64,000 bases of DNA from Granulosicoccus sp045110515. GTDB lineage: Bacteria > Pseudomonadota > Gammaproteobacteria > Granulosicoccales > Granulosicoccaceae. Below, piece after piece: positions 52,930 through 61,360 of the stretch. The number at the start of each line of letters is the position of its first letter. Position 1 is the stretch's first letter. Below the pieces are notes generated by a model. The model saw nothing but the letters and a program-made list of their open reading frames with translations, ran no database searches and was not told the origin of the DNA. Position numbers and translations under genes: made by a program. The stretch lies in NCBI GenBank assembly GCA_045110515.1, contig JBGCGD010000049.1, forward strand, positions 1 to 64,000. The letters are read 5' to 3'.

Positions 52930-54018
52930 TTAATGACCCATATGATCTTTCAAAGCAGACCAGAGCAGACCAAAAATGAGGTAGGCCAAAAAGGAGTACA
53001 CCATGACCGTGATGATTTTGATCAGACGTCTGGGCTCCGTGGCGGCATCCGGCAGGCTAGGTTCAACAAACGTTATGAGGTACTGTTTCTTTCTCTGAGC
53101 CTCTATGCGTGCGGCCTCGTAGGAAGCCAATGAAGCAGCATAGCCCTGCTGTGCAATTTCTTGCTCGAGTACCAGTGGCTGGTAATTACCAACAAGGCGC
53201 CCTAGCCCATCCGAACCTTCACCAGTAACACGGCCCTTTTCTAGTCGCAGTTGCCGTTCAAGCGCATTGATCCTGTTCTTTAAAACAACCACATCAGCCG
53301 AGTCTTCTCGCATGTAGGCCATCGTTTCGGCCAGTGTCGCCTGTGTTTCACTCAAACGGGATTCGATAGCTGCAATTCGAGCAAACAACGCGACAGATTC
53401 ATCCTTTGGGCTGATGGAATCATTGGCAGACTGAAACTGATTAATATCTAGTGATGTTTTGCGTAAATGCTCGACCGCGCGATCTACTTCTGAGCGTGCA
53501 GAGCGGATAGCATCAACCTCCATTCGATTGGACAAAGTATTAACTAATTCTTCGTTCAATTCGATGATTAGCGAGGCAATTTCCTGTGCCATTTCGGGCG
53601 TAAACGCCCTAACCTTGACGGTGAGCACATCACTTATAATGTCTCGCTGAACATGAACCCGGTCTTTGTAGTAGTCCAGGATCTCCTGACGCGTCGCATC
53701 ACTTTTCAGACGCGAGAGGACATCAACATCCTGACTGCCATAATGATTTTCAAAATCAATACGTTCGCGCAGTTTGTCTAGTATATCCAGAGATGACACA
53801 TATTCCATGACCACCATTGAGTCTTGGCCGCCAGAAGACAATACAGGCGACGCTAACAATGCCGTTAATCCGTTGGTGCTGATTCCACTCTTTGCGGATC
53901 TAACAGCCACCTTGGCTTCCGAAACGTACATGTCCGAAGCCATAAAACCATAGTAAACGATGGCAAATAGCGTAGGAATACCTACGACGGTTCCCAATGT
54001 TTTTAAAATCGCCTTCAT
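52930..54018 (-). CDS. kpsE: Capsule export inner membrane protein, KpsE family
   Basis: The 362-residue polysaccharide co-polymerase-type protein has an N-terminal membrane helix (VVGIPTLFAIVYYGFMASDMY), a long periplasmic coiled-coil region (about 150-290, with VDRAVEHLRKTSLDINQFQ and RLSETQATLAETMAY) and a C-terminal membrane helix (IKIITVMVYSFLAYLIFGLLW) preceded by the characteristic proline-rich VEPSLPDAATEPRR. It links the KpsMT transporter to the outer membrane channel. It lies 36 bases after kpsT. Confidence 0.92.
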   Translation of the reverse strand: MKAILKTLGTVVGIPTLFAIVYYGFMASDMYVSEAKVAVRSAKSGISTNGLTALLASPVLSSGGQDSMVVMEYVSSLDILDKLRERIDFENHYGSQDVDVLSRLKSDATRQEILDYYKDRVHVQRDIISDVLTVKVRAFTPEMAQEIASLIIELNEELVNTLSNRMEVDAIRSARSEVDRAVEHLRKTSLDINQFQSANDSISPKDESVALFARIAAIESRLSETQATLAETMAYMREDSADVVVLKNRINALERQLRLEKGRVTGEGSDGLGRLVGNYQPLVLEQEIAQQGYAASLASYEAARIEAQRKKQYLITFVEPSLPDAATEPRRLIKIITVMVYSFLAYLIFGLLWSALKDHMGH

Positions 54019-54054
54019 TGAATCTCTTGCCTTTACGCCAGATAAACTAACGAT

Positions 54055-54717
54055 CTAACGTGGTTTGTTTTGCAGAATGTTGTACTCAAACAACGCTTCT
54101 TTGAGGTCTTCATATAACACTAGACTCCCCTCATGCAGGATCGCGGCCATGTCACAATTGCGTCGTATAGTCTGTTCGTTATGGGAGACCAGGATGACCG
54201 AAGCATTGGCCCTTCGCTCTTCAAAGGCCATTCGGAATTTTTCGCGATACCTGGCGTCACCCGTCTCTAGAGCTTCATCAACCAGGTAGTATTCGAAGTT
54301 ACATGCCAGACTCACTGAAAAAGCAAATCTGCCTTGCATACCCGCGGAATAGCTCTTAAGAGGCTCATCAAAATATTCGCCTAACTCAGAGAACTCCTGA
54401 GTAAATTCCTCGACATAACGGGTGCTTTCGCCATAAATTCTTGCAACAAATCGAGCATTTTCACGGGCCGTTAAATTCCCCTGAAATCCACCGGAATAGC
54501 CCAAAGGCCAAGACACTCGCTGATCGCAACGAACAGAACCAGAATCAGGCGGTTCAGCGTCGCCAATAATACGGATAAGCGTGGACTTACCAGCGCCGTT
54601 TAAACCCAGAATGCCCACGCTTTTTCCAACCGGAAAATCTAAGCTGACATTGTCCAAAACAACCCGATATCCAGCTTGCGTACGGTATTTTTTATTGACG
54701 TTGCGCAGGCTAATCAT
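54055..54717 (-). CDS. kpsT: Capsule ABC transporter ATP-binding protein, KpsT family
   Basis: The roughly 220-residue ATPase powers export of the lipid-anchored capsule. It shows Walker A GLNGAGKST, the signature LKSYSAGMQGR, Walker B YYLVDEALETGD and the switch VILVSHNEQTIRRNC. The start ATG at 54717 (MISLRNVNKKY) overlaps the kpsM stop as ATGA; a longer frame to 54807 would run 30 residues into kpsM and has no family support. Confidence 0.94.
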   Translation of the reverse strand: MISLRNVNKKYRTQAGYRVVLDNVSLDFPVGKSVGILGLNGAGKSTLIRIIGDAEPPDSGSVRCDQRVSWPLGYSGGFQGNLTARENARFVARIYGESTRYVEEFTQEFSELGEYFDEPLKSYSAGMQGRFAFSVSLACNFEYYLVDEALETGDARYREKFRMAFEERRANASVILVSHNEQTIRRNCDMAAILHEGSLVLYEDLKEALFEYNILQNKPR

Positions 54718-55544
54718 TTTTTGACGATAGCGCTCTTGTGCATTGCTTGATGCATTAGCAATCCAACCGCCAACGTAGTGAACGCCCATGCACTGGCATA
54801 GGTCCAACTACCATAAGATGTTTCGAACTCATAAAAGAATTCGCCTCTTATCAGTTCAATCATGTGCAATACCGGGTTGTAGAGCAAATATTGTCGAACT
54901 GAATCCGGTATTGAATCTACCGTAAAAAATAAACCAGAACCAAAATACAAAGGCCGGCTCATAACCTGCGAACCAAACTGTTTGATAGAAGGAACAAGCG
55001 GTTCCAAACTGGCGAATAGGAATCCCATACCCAGGCCGAGAACACACATCAGGAGACAGACAAGTAAGACGCCCAAGGGGCGCTCCACCCTGACTTCAAA
55101 ACCCACTAGATGTGCCATGTACAACAAGAAACCCAATACAAAGAAGGTAACTAGGATCTCCAACAAGCCTCGTGCAAGAATGACATCAAAGGTAGTTACC
55201 TGGGGAAAGGTCAGCAAATTTCGGCTATTGCTTATAGCGCCCTGCATACAATTCCAAGGATCACGAAACAAGGCGTAGCTTACAAACCCAACCAACATAA
55301 AAGGAACCAGTGGCATACCACTGGGGTTATCGTTTCGCAGGTTTGCAAAAATGGCGACGAATACAGTCACTCCAACTAAGGGCTCGATAAGCGCCCAAAG
55401 AAAGCCTATTTTATAGTTGCCATAACGAGTTTTCGTTTCTCTCAGAATCAACGCATTGATGACGCGGATCTGAGTAGAAATAGCCGCTAGAATGCGGCTT
55501 TGGGTAATCGAACTATCCGCAACATCTGTGGACAGCGTGTTCAT
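54714..55544 (-). CDS. kpsM: Capsule ABC transporter permease, KpsM family
   Basis: The 276-residue ABC-2 type permease has about six membrane segments (IGFLWALIEPLVGVTVFVAIF, MPLVPFMLVGFVSYALF, ILVTFFVLGFLLYMAHLVG and others) and the family N-terminus ALILRETKTRYGNYKIGFLWALIEP is clearly recognisable. It forms the inner membrane channel with KpsT. It lies one base after a lipoprotein gene and overlaps kpsT by four bases. Confidence 0.93.
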   Translation of the reverse strand: MNTLSTDVADSSITQSRILAAISTQIRVINALILRETKTRYGNYKIGFLWALIEPLVGVTVFVAIFANLRNDNPSGMPLVPFMLVGFVSYALFRDPWNCMQGAISNSRNLLTFPQVTTFDVILARGLLEILVTFFVLGFLLYMAHLVGFEVRVERPLGVLLVCLLMCVLGLGMGFLFASLEPLVPSIKQFGSQVMSRPLYFGSGLFFTVDSIPDSVRQYLLYNPVLHMIELIRGEFFYEFETSYGSWTYASAWAFTTLAVGLLMHQAMHKSAIVKK

Positions 55545-55545
55545 A

Positions 55546-56181
55546 TCAACGGCTACCCGTTATAAATTCTTCCACCTCACTCATCGCCTCTCCACTGGCA
55601 GCGACAACGTCAGCCCAGTTGGCGGGACCTGCGCTGTAGGTACCGGCAAAATTCCACACACTTTGCACATCGAATGAAGCTAGATTTAAATGCGCTGCTT
55701 CGAACGTCGCACCAAATAATTCAACACCACTAGGTACGTCCTTTACACGCACACGCACAGGCACAGGCGCAGGTTCAGATTCAACTTTAGCGATGGCCTC
55801 ATTCGTTGAACTCTTAACCAGAGGCTCTTTAGTCACAGGAGCTATTTGCGATGTAAACAAAGAGCGCGTAAAACTCCACTCGCCGTTATCACGCTGGCAC
55901 ATCACTCTATCCGGCTTCAAAGGTGTTTGCATCTCAACCTTCAGGCAGTGTCGTCCGCTCGCCGAATGGTATTCAGCAAGTACGCGTGCCTCACCCGGAT
56001 CAGAGCTCTTAACTTGTGGAACATCGATGATCGAACCTAGAGCCACTTTGAACGTGTTGGTTGGTAAAACCGGTTCAAACGACGGCATTGCGGTTGATTG
56101 AGGCAAAGTCGTACAGGCACTTAAACCCAACACAGCTGCGATCAATAGTAGTCTTGTCGGCATACTCATTAGCATGTACAT
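55546..56181 (-). CDS. Lipoprotein of unknown function inside the kps export operon
   Basis: No family was recognised. The roughly 211-residue product has a lipoprotein signal (MPTRLLLIAAVLGLSAC, lipobox LSAC, then TTLPQST), a central segment with two cysteines (GRHCLKVEM, DRVMCQRDNGEWSF) that could form a disulfide, a Pro/Val-rich linker (SEPAPVPVRVRVKDVPSG) and a C-terminal region with SVWNFAGTYSAGPANWADVV. Four in-frame ATGs and a TTG lie close together at the start (56163-56184), so the exact start is uncertain. It is one base upstream of kpsM and about 40 bases downstream of kpsF, so it is very likely a capsule export or assembly factor. Confidence 0.78.
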   Translation of the reverse strand: MYMLMSMPTRLLLIAAVLGLSACTTLPQSTAMPSFEPVLPTNTFKVALGSIIDVPQVKSSDPGEARVLAEYHSASGRHCLKVEMQTPLKPDRVMCQRDNGEWSFTRSLFTSQIAPVTKEPLVKSSTNEAIAKVESEPAPVPVRVRVKDVPSGVELFGATFEAAHLNLASFDVQSVWNFAGTYSAGPANWADVVAASGEAMSEVEEFITGSR

Positions 56182-56223
56182 CAAGCCCGTAGATTAATTA
56201 GTCGAAAAAAGTAAGGTGAACTT

Positions 56224-57225
56224 TTATTTTTGATGATTGGCGAAGATCTCAAGCAATCCACAGACTTGATCTTCCTCACCTTCTCTAGCACCGGTCACAA
56301 TAAGTGCTCTTATTTTATATTTACGCATCAGAACCTCAGCATCGCTCACCATGGCATCTGCCGATATGGTTACTGGTACGGGTGTCATGAAATCTCTGAC
56401 TCTCTTATCTAACATGGTTGGGTCCATGATAAGAGCACGACGTAAATCACCATCGGTCAATATGCCAAGCAGCCGATCATCTTCGACGATTATTGCCAAA
56501 CCAAGACGACCAGAGGTCATACAAAATATAGCTTCGCGAACTGACTCTTCAGGTCCAATGATGGGAAGGTTGTCCACAATCATTGTGTCGCCAACGCGAG
56601 ACAATAAGCGACGACCTAGCATTCCACCTGGGTGAAACTGTGCAAAGTCTGACGGCTTAAAATCGCGTGCGCGAATCAAACAAACTGCCAGAGCATCACC
56701 GAGTGCCATAATGGCAAGAGCTGAGGTTGTCGGCGCTAGATTGTTCGGGCAGACTTCTCTTTCAATATCCACTCTAAGAGTCACATCAGCTTGATTACCC
56801 AGCGTCGTGTTGTCTGAGCCCACCATTCCAATAATTTTGTTACCAAAATATTTCAGTGAAGGTATCAGCTTCACTACCTCTTCAGTCTCACCACTGTAAG
56901 AGATCATGACGATAAGATCGTCTGCTGTGATCATTCCAAGGTCGCCATGAATGGCTTCTCCAGGATGAACATAAAAACTGGGGGTACCCGTTGAAGCAAA
57001 CGTTGCCGCAATCTTTTTACCCACAATGCCTGACTTGCCCATGCCAGAAACAATAACTCGTCCCTTACATCCTAAAATAAGGCGTACTGCGTCATCAAAC
57101 TCACCACCTAATCGGTTAGCAATCGTCGACAAAGCAGTGCTCTGAATCGTCAAAGACTCAATAGCTGTTGGAATAAAACTCGAAGAATGCTCTTTGGAGC
57201 GCGAGGATCGTTGAGTAAGGCTCAT
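56224..57225 (-). CDS. kpsF: D-arabinose-5-phosphate isomerase, KpsF/KdsD family
   Basis: The 333-residue enzyme converts ribulose 5-phosphate to arabinose 5-phosphate for Kdo synthesis. It has a SIS domain (about 40-180: VIVSGMGKSGIVGKKIAATF, TPSFYVHPGEAIHGDLGMI, VMISYSGETEEVVKL, RVDIEREVCPNNLAPTTS) and two CBS domains (about 205-330: LGLAIIVEDDRLLGILTDGD, VSDAEVLMRKYKIRALIV). The location next to kpsM supports a capsule-dedicated copy supplying the Kdo linker made by KpsC/KpsS. ATG start; it heads the export gene cluster. Confidence 0.94.
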   Translation of the reverse strand: MSLTQRSSRSKEHSSSFIPTAIESLTIQSTALSTIANRLGGEFDDAVRLILGCKGRVIVSGMGKSGIVGKKIAATFASTGTPSFYVHPGEAIHGDLGMITADDLIVMISYSGETEEVVKLIPSLKYFGNKIIGMVGSDNTTLGNQADVTLRVDIEREVCPNNLAPTTSALAIMALGDALAVCLIRARDFKPSDFAQFHPGGMLGRRLLSRVGDTMIVDNLPIIGPEESVREAIFCMTSGRLGLAIIVEDDRLLGILTDGDLRRALIMDPTMLDKRVRDFMTPVPVTISADAMVSDAEVLMRKYKIRALIVTGAREGEEDQVCGLLEIFANHQK

Positions 57226-57344
57226 CGTGATAGTTTTTTTAGGAAATCGTTAGACTGAACACTTCTGTGAAACGTAGGACTTGCCATTTTCGTACCAGTG
57301 ATGTGATCCAATTTAAATGCAGCACATTTAGTGGGTGAAAACAG

Positions 57345-58511
57345 TTAGCTTACTTTGGAATACTGGTGTTTTATGGCATGCACCAAACGTCTTGCATAAC
57401 CTGCTGCAGGCGCTGCGGTAGCCGGTGACTCACTGTTTTTTTGACTCCTAACTGCCTCAAAGTTGGCAGTGGGCTGATTACTTGGGAAAAGCCCAGCAAT
57501 CAGCACCTCTAGTTGCGAGTCGAGATTTTCAATCGCCGGCAATTCAATTTTTTCCAGTGGGTACTCGGAGAAATTATTGTCAAAGCCCTGGCCTTCTAAC
57601 CAACGATCTGCGATCCACTGGTTATCTGCAACAAATCGCTCGTAAAAGGCAATTGCAGAAGATCGAACGGGCAGCACTCTACCAAAGTCATCTTCGATTC
57701 CCTCAACTGCCTCAAGCAATCCTCCACGAATCTGCTGCTTCGATTTTCCCTGTAAGCACGCATCGTCTGCTTGCAGTTCGTTAAAGCGTCTAAGGAGACC
57801 CAACGCGGTGCGAGAGAGTGCTTCGTTTACAGCACTGGGAAATACCAAATCAATATTCAGCTTGTCGATGCCGGTGATGTTTTTAAAGTCAGCCACAACA
57901 TCGTGATCGACAAGTCGGGGCTTTTCAAAGAGCCTGACACGAATGGCGTCCTCTCCGAAAACGTCACTCCAATTTTGTAACAGCTCGCGATAGTTGTAAT
58001 AGGGACCTTCTGCATTTACCGTTTCAAATGCGAAGTCATTTTTCTCCCCTGCCCTGACTGCTGTGCTGTGCGCGCTCAGAGCGTATTTATCCTGACGCCG
58101 CAGATACACAAGCACTTCGATTTCGTCGAACATGGGGCGAAGCAGTCTCGCTGCGCGTTTTATTTCGCCGACCGTCGTGAGTCTGGATTGAAGATGCTCA
58201 GCCGAGTAAACCACGGTCGAATCTGTATGCCGCTGCTGGAAAGCAACCACTTCAGCGCTGTGTTTGACAGCGAACTGATCCTTCCAGAGTGCCAGATCGG
58301 AAGAATCGCTAACGTCCAATTCCTGGGGCGCAAGGTCTGGCTCTGGCGCTTTTTTCGCGTAGACAACCAGATTCTGATTACTCAGATAACCCGCTGTTTC
58401 CGAAAACAGAATACCACTAGCAGATAAATTAATACGATTGGCATACAGAAAATTCTGTATGGACGTCGTACCCGTTTTCTCAGTTCCGATATGGAGGATG
58501 GCTCTTTTCAT
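57345..58511 (-). CDS. Sulfotransferase-like protein
   Basis: The roughly 388-residue protein begins AILHIGTEKTGTTSIQNFL, which is the 5'-phosphosulfate (PAPS) binding loop pattern, and has LLRPMFDEIEVLVYLRRQDKYALSAHST, which resembles the 3'-phosphate binding strand and RxxxS element of sulfotransferases. It could add sulfate to capsule sugars, but the family is broad and no substrate can be named. I took ATG 58511, which starts MKRAILHIG; GTG 58529 is an alternative. It lies 119 bases upstream of kpsF with the same orientation, at the edge of the capsule locus, so membership in the locus is likely but not proven. Confidence 0.75.
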   Translation of the reverse strand: MKRAILHIGTEKTGTTSIQNFLYANRINLSASGILFSETAGYLSNQNLVVYAKKAPEPDLAPQELDVSDSSDLALWKDQFAVKHSAEVVAFQQRHTDSTVVYSAEHLQSRLTTVGEIKRAARLLRPMFDEIEVLVYLRRQDKYALSAHSTAVRAGEKNDFAFETVNAEGPYYNYRELLQNWSDVFGEDAIRVRLFEKPRLVDHDVVADFKNITGIDKLNIDLVFPSAVNEALSRTALGLLRRFNELQADDACLQGKSKQQIRGGLLEAVEGIEDDFGRVLPVRSSAIAFYERFVADNQWIADRWLEGQGFDNNFSEYPLEKIELPAIENLDSQLEVLIAGLFPSNQPTANFEAVRSQKNSESPATAAPAAGYARRLVHAIKHQYSKVS

Positions 58512-58643
58512 TGACGGCAAAGTGCTCACAAGCGGTGGACCATTTATATTCCGCTAACGTGCAATTACTTCGCCAAAGAGCCGGGCAGGTGACTAGCCTT
58601 TTTGAACTACTTCATATGCAACGGTCGATAATGCAGCTAACCG

Positions 58644-59807
58644 TTAACTTAACTGCCGTAATTTTGCATGTATACCGCCCGCGGTAGCCAGTGCATCCTC
58701 AGCAGAATCCGCCAAACAATTGATATGGCCCATTTTTCTGCCAGCTCGCGCCGCACTCTTTCCATAGAGGTGTAAATGTGCGCGAGGTGTCTCGACGACG
58801 CCCATCCAGTCAGGACCCTTATCCGTCCAGACGTCCCCCAGGAGATTTATCATACAAACCGGGGACAGGAGCTCCACACTCCCCAACGGCAATCCGCACA
58901 ACGCTCTCACTTGTTGCTCGAATTGCGATGTCACTGTCGCGTCGAGCGTGTAATGCCCACTGTTATGGGGCCGTGGCGCCATTTCGTTGAACAATACATT
59001 GCCATCAGCGTCGATGAAGAACTCAACCGCGAGCACTCCCACGAAATTCATTCCATTGGCTAGCTTTAGTGCCTGAGACTCTGCACTGGCCAATATTTCC
59101 TGACTTAGGCCTGATGGCACGGTAGAGGTCGAGAGAATACCCCCGACATGTACGTTTCTGGACAACGGGAAAACAACACTTTGACCGTCTACCCCACGAG
59201 CCAGAACCACAGACACTTCGGCTGCCAGATCGATTCGCTGCTCAAGCACGCAGGCTGCACCGTCAACGGCCTGAAAGGCTGTTGTCAGATCGTCCACGCT
59301 ATTACAAACATGCTGGCCTTTGCCGTCATATCCTAACCGCGCGGTTTTTAAAATGGCGGGAAACGCGATGGCTTTTGCCGCTGAATCCAGGTCCGATTCT
59401 GATGTAATTGAGGCATAGGGCACTGGGGAGAGTCCGTGTGTTTGCGCCGTTTTTTTCTCCAGATCGCGATCCTGGGCCACGTTGATACAATCAGCTGACG
59501 GTGCCACGCGGCAATGGGAGCTCAACATGTGCAAGCTCTGGGAAGGTACATTTTCGAACTCAACTGTGACCGCATCACATACCTTTCCGAGTTTCTCTAG
59601 TGCTTCCATGTCGTCGTAGTGGGCCACGAGAGGGTTTTGTGCAAGCTGCATGGCCGGCGCGTTTGCATCCGGATCCAACACCCAAGTGACATAACCCATC
59701 CGTCGGGCCTCGATAACAAAATAACGCCCAAGTTGCCCGCCACCGATAACACCAATATTGGCTCCCGGAAGAATAGGTGCATCGTCATCTGCGTGAATAT
59801 CGTTCAT
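58644..59807 (-). CDS. purK: 5-(carboxyamino)imidazole ribonucleotide synthase
   Basis: The 387-residue ATP-grasp enzyme makes N5-CAIR from AIR, bicarbonate and ATP. It shows IGVIGGGQLGRYFVIEARRMG, VTVEFENVPSQSL, PAILKTARLGYDGKGQHV, ACVLEQRIDLAAEVSVVLAR and FNEMAPRPHNSGHYTLDA, the standard PurK set. The ATG overlaps the purE stop by four bases. It uses the same fold as the ATP-grasp protein at the start of the window but is unrelated in function. Confidence 0.95.
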   Translation of the reverse strand: MNDIHADDDAPILPGANIGVIGGGQLGRYFVIEARRMGYVTWVLDPDANAPAMQLAQNPLVAHYDDMEALEKLGKVCDAVTVEFENVPSQSLHMLSSHCRVAPSADCINVAQDRDLEKKTAQTHGLSPVPYASITSESDLDSAAKAIAFPAILKTARLGYDGKGQHVCNSVDDLTTAFQAVDGAACVLEQRIDLAAEVSVVLARGVDGQSVVFPLSRNVHVGGILSTSTVPSGLSQEILASAESQALKLANGMNFVGVLAVEFFIDADGNVLFNEMAPRPHNSGHYTLDATVTSQFEQQVRALCGLPLGSVELLSPVCMINLLGDVWTDKGPDWMGVVETPRAHLHLYGKSAARAGRKMGHINCLADSAEDALATAGGIHAKLRQLS

Positions 59808-60307
59808 GAGCCCGACTTTTCCGGAGGTAAAACCATGGCTTGTGCCTTGGCATTCTGAGCTGCACGAAAGTCAGCCAACTTCGACGCAAGCTCAGGATCG
59901 GATGTGGCGAGTATTGCGATAGCGAACAAAGCGGCATTGGCGGCACCCGCCTCCCCTATCGCAAAGGTGGCAACCGGCACGCCTTTAGGCATCTGTACAA
60001 TGGAGTAGAGGGAGTCCTGCCCGCTAAGATAACGACTAGGAACCGGAACACCAAGCACCGGCACTGTCGTTTTAGCTGCCAGCATACCCGGCAAATGCGC
60101 TGCCCCTCCTGCCCCTGCAATAATGCTGGTCAAACCACGAGCCTGCGCATTTTCAGCATACGTGAACATTTCATCAGGCATTCGATGTGCGGATACGACT
60201 GATTTTTCATATGGAACCCCGAATTGCTCTAGTAATTCGACCGCTTTTTGCATAACGGGCCAGTCGCTATCGCTGCCCATCAATACGCCTACCTTCACAT
60301 CCGTCAT
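59804..60307 (-). CDS. purE: N5-carboxyaminoimidazole ribonucleotide mutase
   Basis: The roughly 167-residue protein is a class I PurE that converts N5-CAIR to CAIR. It shows VGVLMGSDSDWPVMQKAVE, VVSAHRMPDEMFTYAE, GAGGAAHLPGMLAAKT and GVPVPSRYLSGQDSLYSIVQ. I chose ATG 60307 over GTG 60313. It is divergent from purC over a gap of about 80 bases, so the pur genes could be co-regulated from the shared region. Confidence 0.95.
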   Translation of the reverse strand: MTDVKVGVLMGSDSDWPVMQKAVELLEQFGVPYEKSVVSAHRMPDEMFTYAENAQARGLTSIIAGAGGAAHLPGMLAAKTTVPVLGVPVPSRYLSGQDSLYSIVQMPKGVPVATFAIGEAGAANAALFAIAILATSDPELASKLADFRAAQNAKAQAMVLPPEKSGS

Positions 60308-60387
60308 GATCACTATCTACACATACACTGTTGAACAGCAAAGTATACTGGAGCTACTTTCAAAGCATTAGCGAAACGTTCATCCGC

Positions 60388-61287
60388 ATGAGCCAGATTG
60401 TTACAGAAAAAGGCCTCCACACGAGTTCCATAAGCTCACTAAAGCTGCAATACCGCGGAAAAGTGCGGGATATCTACGAAATTGATGATGCTCACTGGCT
60501 CATCATCGCAACTGATAGGGTATCCGCATTTGATGTCATTCTGCCCAACGTCATCCCCGGCAAAGGCAAACTGCTGACCTCTCTAGCTAATTTCTGGTTC
60601 GATCGCGTTAGAGCGATGATTCCGAATCATCTCGCTAACATACCGCTAGAAACCGTCTTGCCCGATCCAGCAGAACGTGCACAGGCCGAGGGACGATGCA
60701 TGATCGTGAAACGACTCAAGGCCATTCCCGTCGAAGCAGTTGTTCGTGGCTATTTGATTGGATCCGGTTGGAAGGACTACCAGGCCAGCGGGGAAGTTTG
60801 CGGTAATGCCCTACCGGAAAATCTCGTGCAGGCTGACAAACTGCCCAAAGTGCTGTTTACACCCGCCACAAAAGCCGCAGTCGGAGATCACGATGAAAAC
60901 ATCAGCTTTGAGGTGATGGCCGACAACATAGGTGCTTCTTTGGCAGATGACATTCGACGAGTGAGTGTTGCCATCTATAACGATGCGGCACGGTACGCCT
61001 TGGATCGCGGGATCATAATTGCGGACACCAAATTCGAATTCGGTCAGGACGCTTCAGGAAATCTCGTGTTAATGGACGAGATTCTTACACCGGACTCATC
61101 GCGATTTTGGGAAGCAGATACCTATGCACCAGGCTCAAGTCCTGCCAGTTATGACAAACAATACGTACGAGATTGGCTTGAGACGTTGGATTGGGATAAA
61201 ACGGCGCCGGGACCGGATGTACCAGACGAGGTCATTCAAGGAACCTTGTCTCGATATCGCGAGGCAGTTAGCCGCTTAACCAGCTAG
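60388..61287 (+). CDS. purC: Phosphoribosylaminoimidazole-succinocarboxamide (SAICAR) synthase
   Basis: The roughly 299-residue enzyme joins aspartate to CAIR. It shows LQYRGKVRDIYEIDDAHWL, ATDRVSAFDVILPNVIPGKG, KRLKAIPVEAVVRGYLIGSG, ADTKFEFGQDASGNL and DEILTPDSSRFWEA, characteristic of the longer PurC type of about 300 residues. ATG 60388 gives the family length; a TTG at 60331 would add 19 unsupported residues. A strong terminator follows 24 bases after the stop. Confidence 0.94.
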   Translation: MSQIVTEKGLHTSSISSLKLQYRGKVRDIYEIDDAHWLIIATDRVSAFDVILPNVIPGKGKLLTSLANFWFDRVRAMIPNHLANIPLETVLPDPAERAQAEGRCMIVKRLKAIPVEAVVRGYLIGSGWKDYQASGEVCGNALPENLVQADKLPKVLFTPATKAAVGDHDENISFEVMADNIGASLADDIRRVSVAIYNDAARYALDRGIIIADTKFEFGQDASGNLVLMDEILTPDSSRFWEADTYAPGSSPASYDKQYVRDWLETLDWDKTAPGPDVPDEVIQGTLSRYREAVSRLTS

Positions 61288-61310
61288 ATAAAAAGTTAAT
61301 TCCCATAACG

Positions 61311-61339
61311 AAAAAAGGCACCGAAAGGTGCCTTTTTTC
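61311..61339. terminator. Bidirectional Rho-independent terminator between purC and the repeat protein gene
   Basis: AAAAAAGGCACC, loop GAAA, GGTGCCTTTTTT. Six A and six T flank the 6-bp stem, so it works for purC (+) and for the convergent gene (-). Confidence 0.92.
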
Positions 61340-61360
61340 TTATTGACGTTTCGAGAAGAC

